Below are positions 63,819 to 64,000 of a DNA stretch of 64,000 bases, in pieces. Numbering within the stretch: position 1 is the first letter of the stretch; every line of letters starts with the position of its first letter. The stretch covers positions 4,774,001 through 4,838,000 of the forward strand of contig CM082598.2 of assembly GCA_040954595.2 (NCBI GenBank), written 5' to 3'. The DNA comes from Balanoglossus misakiensis. Its lineage: Eukaryota > Hemichordata. Below the pieces are notes generated by a model. The model saw only the letters and a program-made list of their open reading frames with translations. It did not search any database and was not told the origin of the DNA. Position numbers and translations under genes: made by a program.

Positions 63819-64000
63819 TTAAAGGTATACAGTCGCCTCAAATTTACATACACCCATATATGGCTGAAATGGAGTATTTGAGCGTTCTAAAGAACATATG
63901 GTGGCACTCTTTTTTTCGTGTGTGCCACCCACTGAAAATCCGTGATTGGCTAGATCTCATTTTGCCATGGTAACTATAGCTAATTTTCCATAGGTGACCA
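63819..64000. mobile_element. TIR element (taaaggtatac family), copy 3, cut by the window edge
   Basis: ttaaaggtatacagtcgcct, then the reverse order of copies 1 and 2, up to catggtaactatagctaatt at the window end. Confidence 0.8.

Larger units (their letters stand above)
45608..64000 (-). other. Region right of the last recognised exon: probable long 5' intron of PPP1R12A, full of repeats
   Basis: I searched the minus strand for the missing KVKF and ankyrin-coding exons and found none. The 18 kb holds members of all seven dispersed families listed here, a 235-base duplication (49190-49570), microsatellites and homopolymers. No gene on either strand can be supported. Confidence 0.5.

Overview
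This is a window of animal nuclear DNA. Short exons lie in long AT-rich introns with GT/AG splice signals, and the introns carry microsatellites, minisatellites and many short inverted-repeat elements. There is no operon structure. An invertebrate metazoan, perhaps a marine deuterostome such as a lancelet, fits best; that placement is an inference from repeat style and protein similarity and is not proven.

Most of the window (about 4.3-45.6 kb, minus strand, possibly to the right edge) is one gene: the myosin phosphatase targeting subunit (MYPT1/MBS, PPP1R12A type). I assembled 23 coding exons whose splice phases all agree. Together they encode 895 residues up to the stop at 7475. In transcript order they give ankyrin repeats (45.6-43.8 kb), a linker with a microexon, an acidic Ser/Glu stretch, a NUAK-type Ser region, an ER/K-rich helix exon, the first Rho-kinase site (human Thr696 type), a Ser/Tyr-rich region, the second Rho-kinase site (human Thr853 type), a long K/E-rich exon, a Ser/Gly/Tyr-rich exon, and the C-terminal coiled coil and leucine zipper. 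The first roughly 115 codons (PP1-binding KVKF motif and first ankyrin repeats) were not found, so they probably lie beyond 64 kb or in an exon I missed.

Left of this gene, on the same strand, a second gene starts at 2808 and leaves the window at its left edge. Its first exon is very basic and ends with a copy of the Thr853-type Rho-kinase motif. The splice donor falls seven codons after the Thr in phase 0, exactly as in the large gene, which suggests a partial tandem paralogue. A CpG-rich start region with a TATA box lies at 3.06-3.2 kb.

The introns and the 18 kb right of the last exon hold at least seven families of short dispersed elements and several tandem repeats. One family carries a conserved short reading frame in three copies. 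No rRNA, tRNA, CRISPR or bacterial feature was seen.
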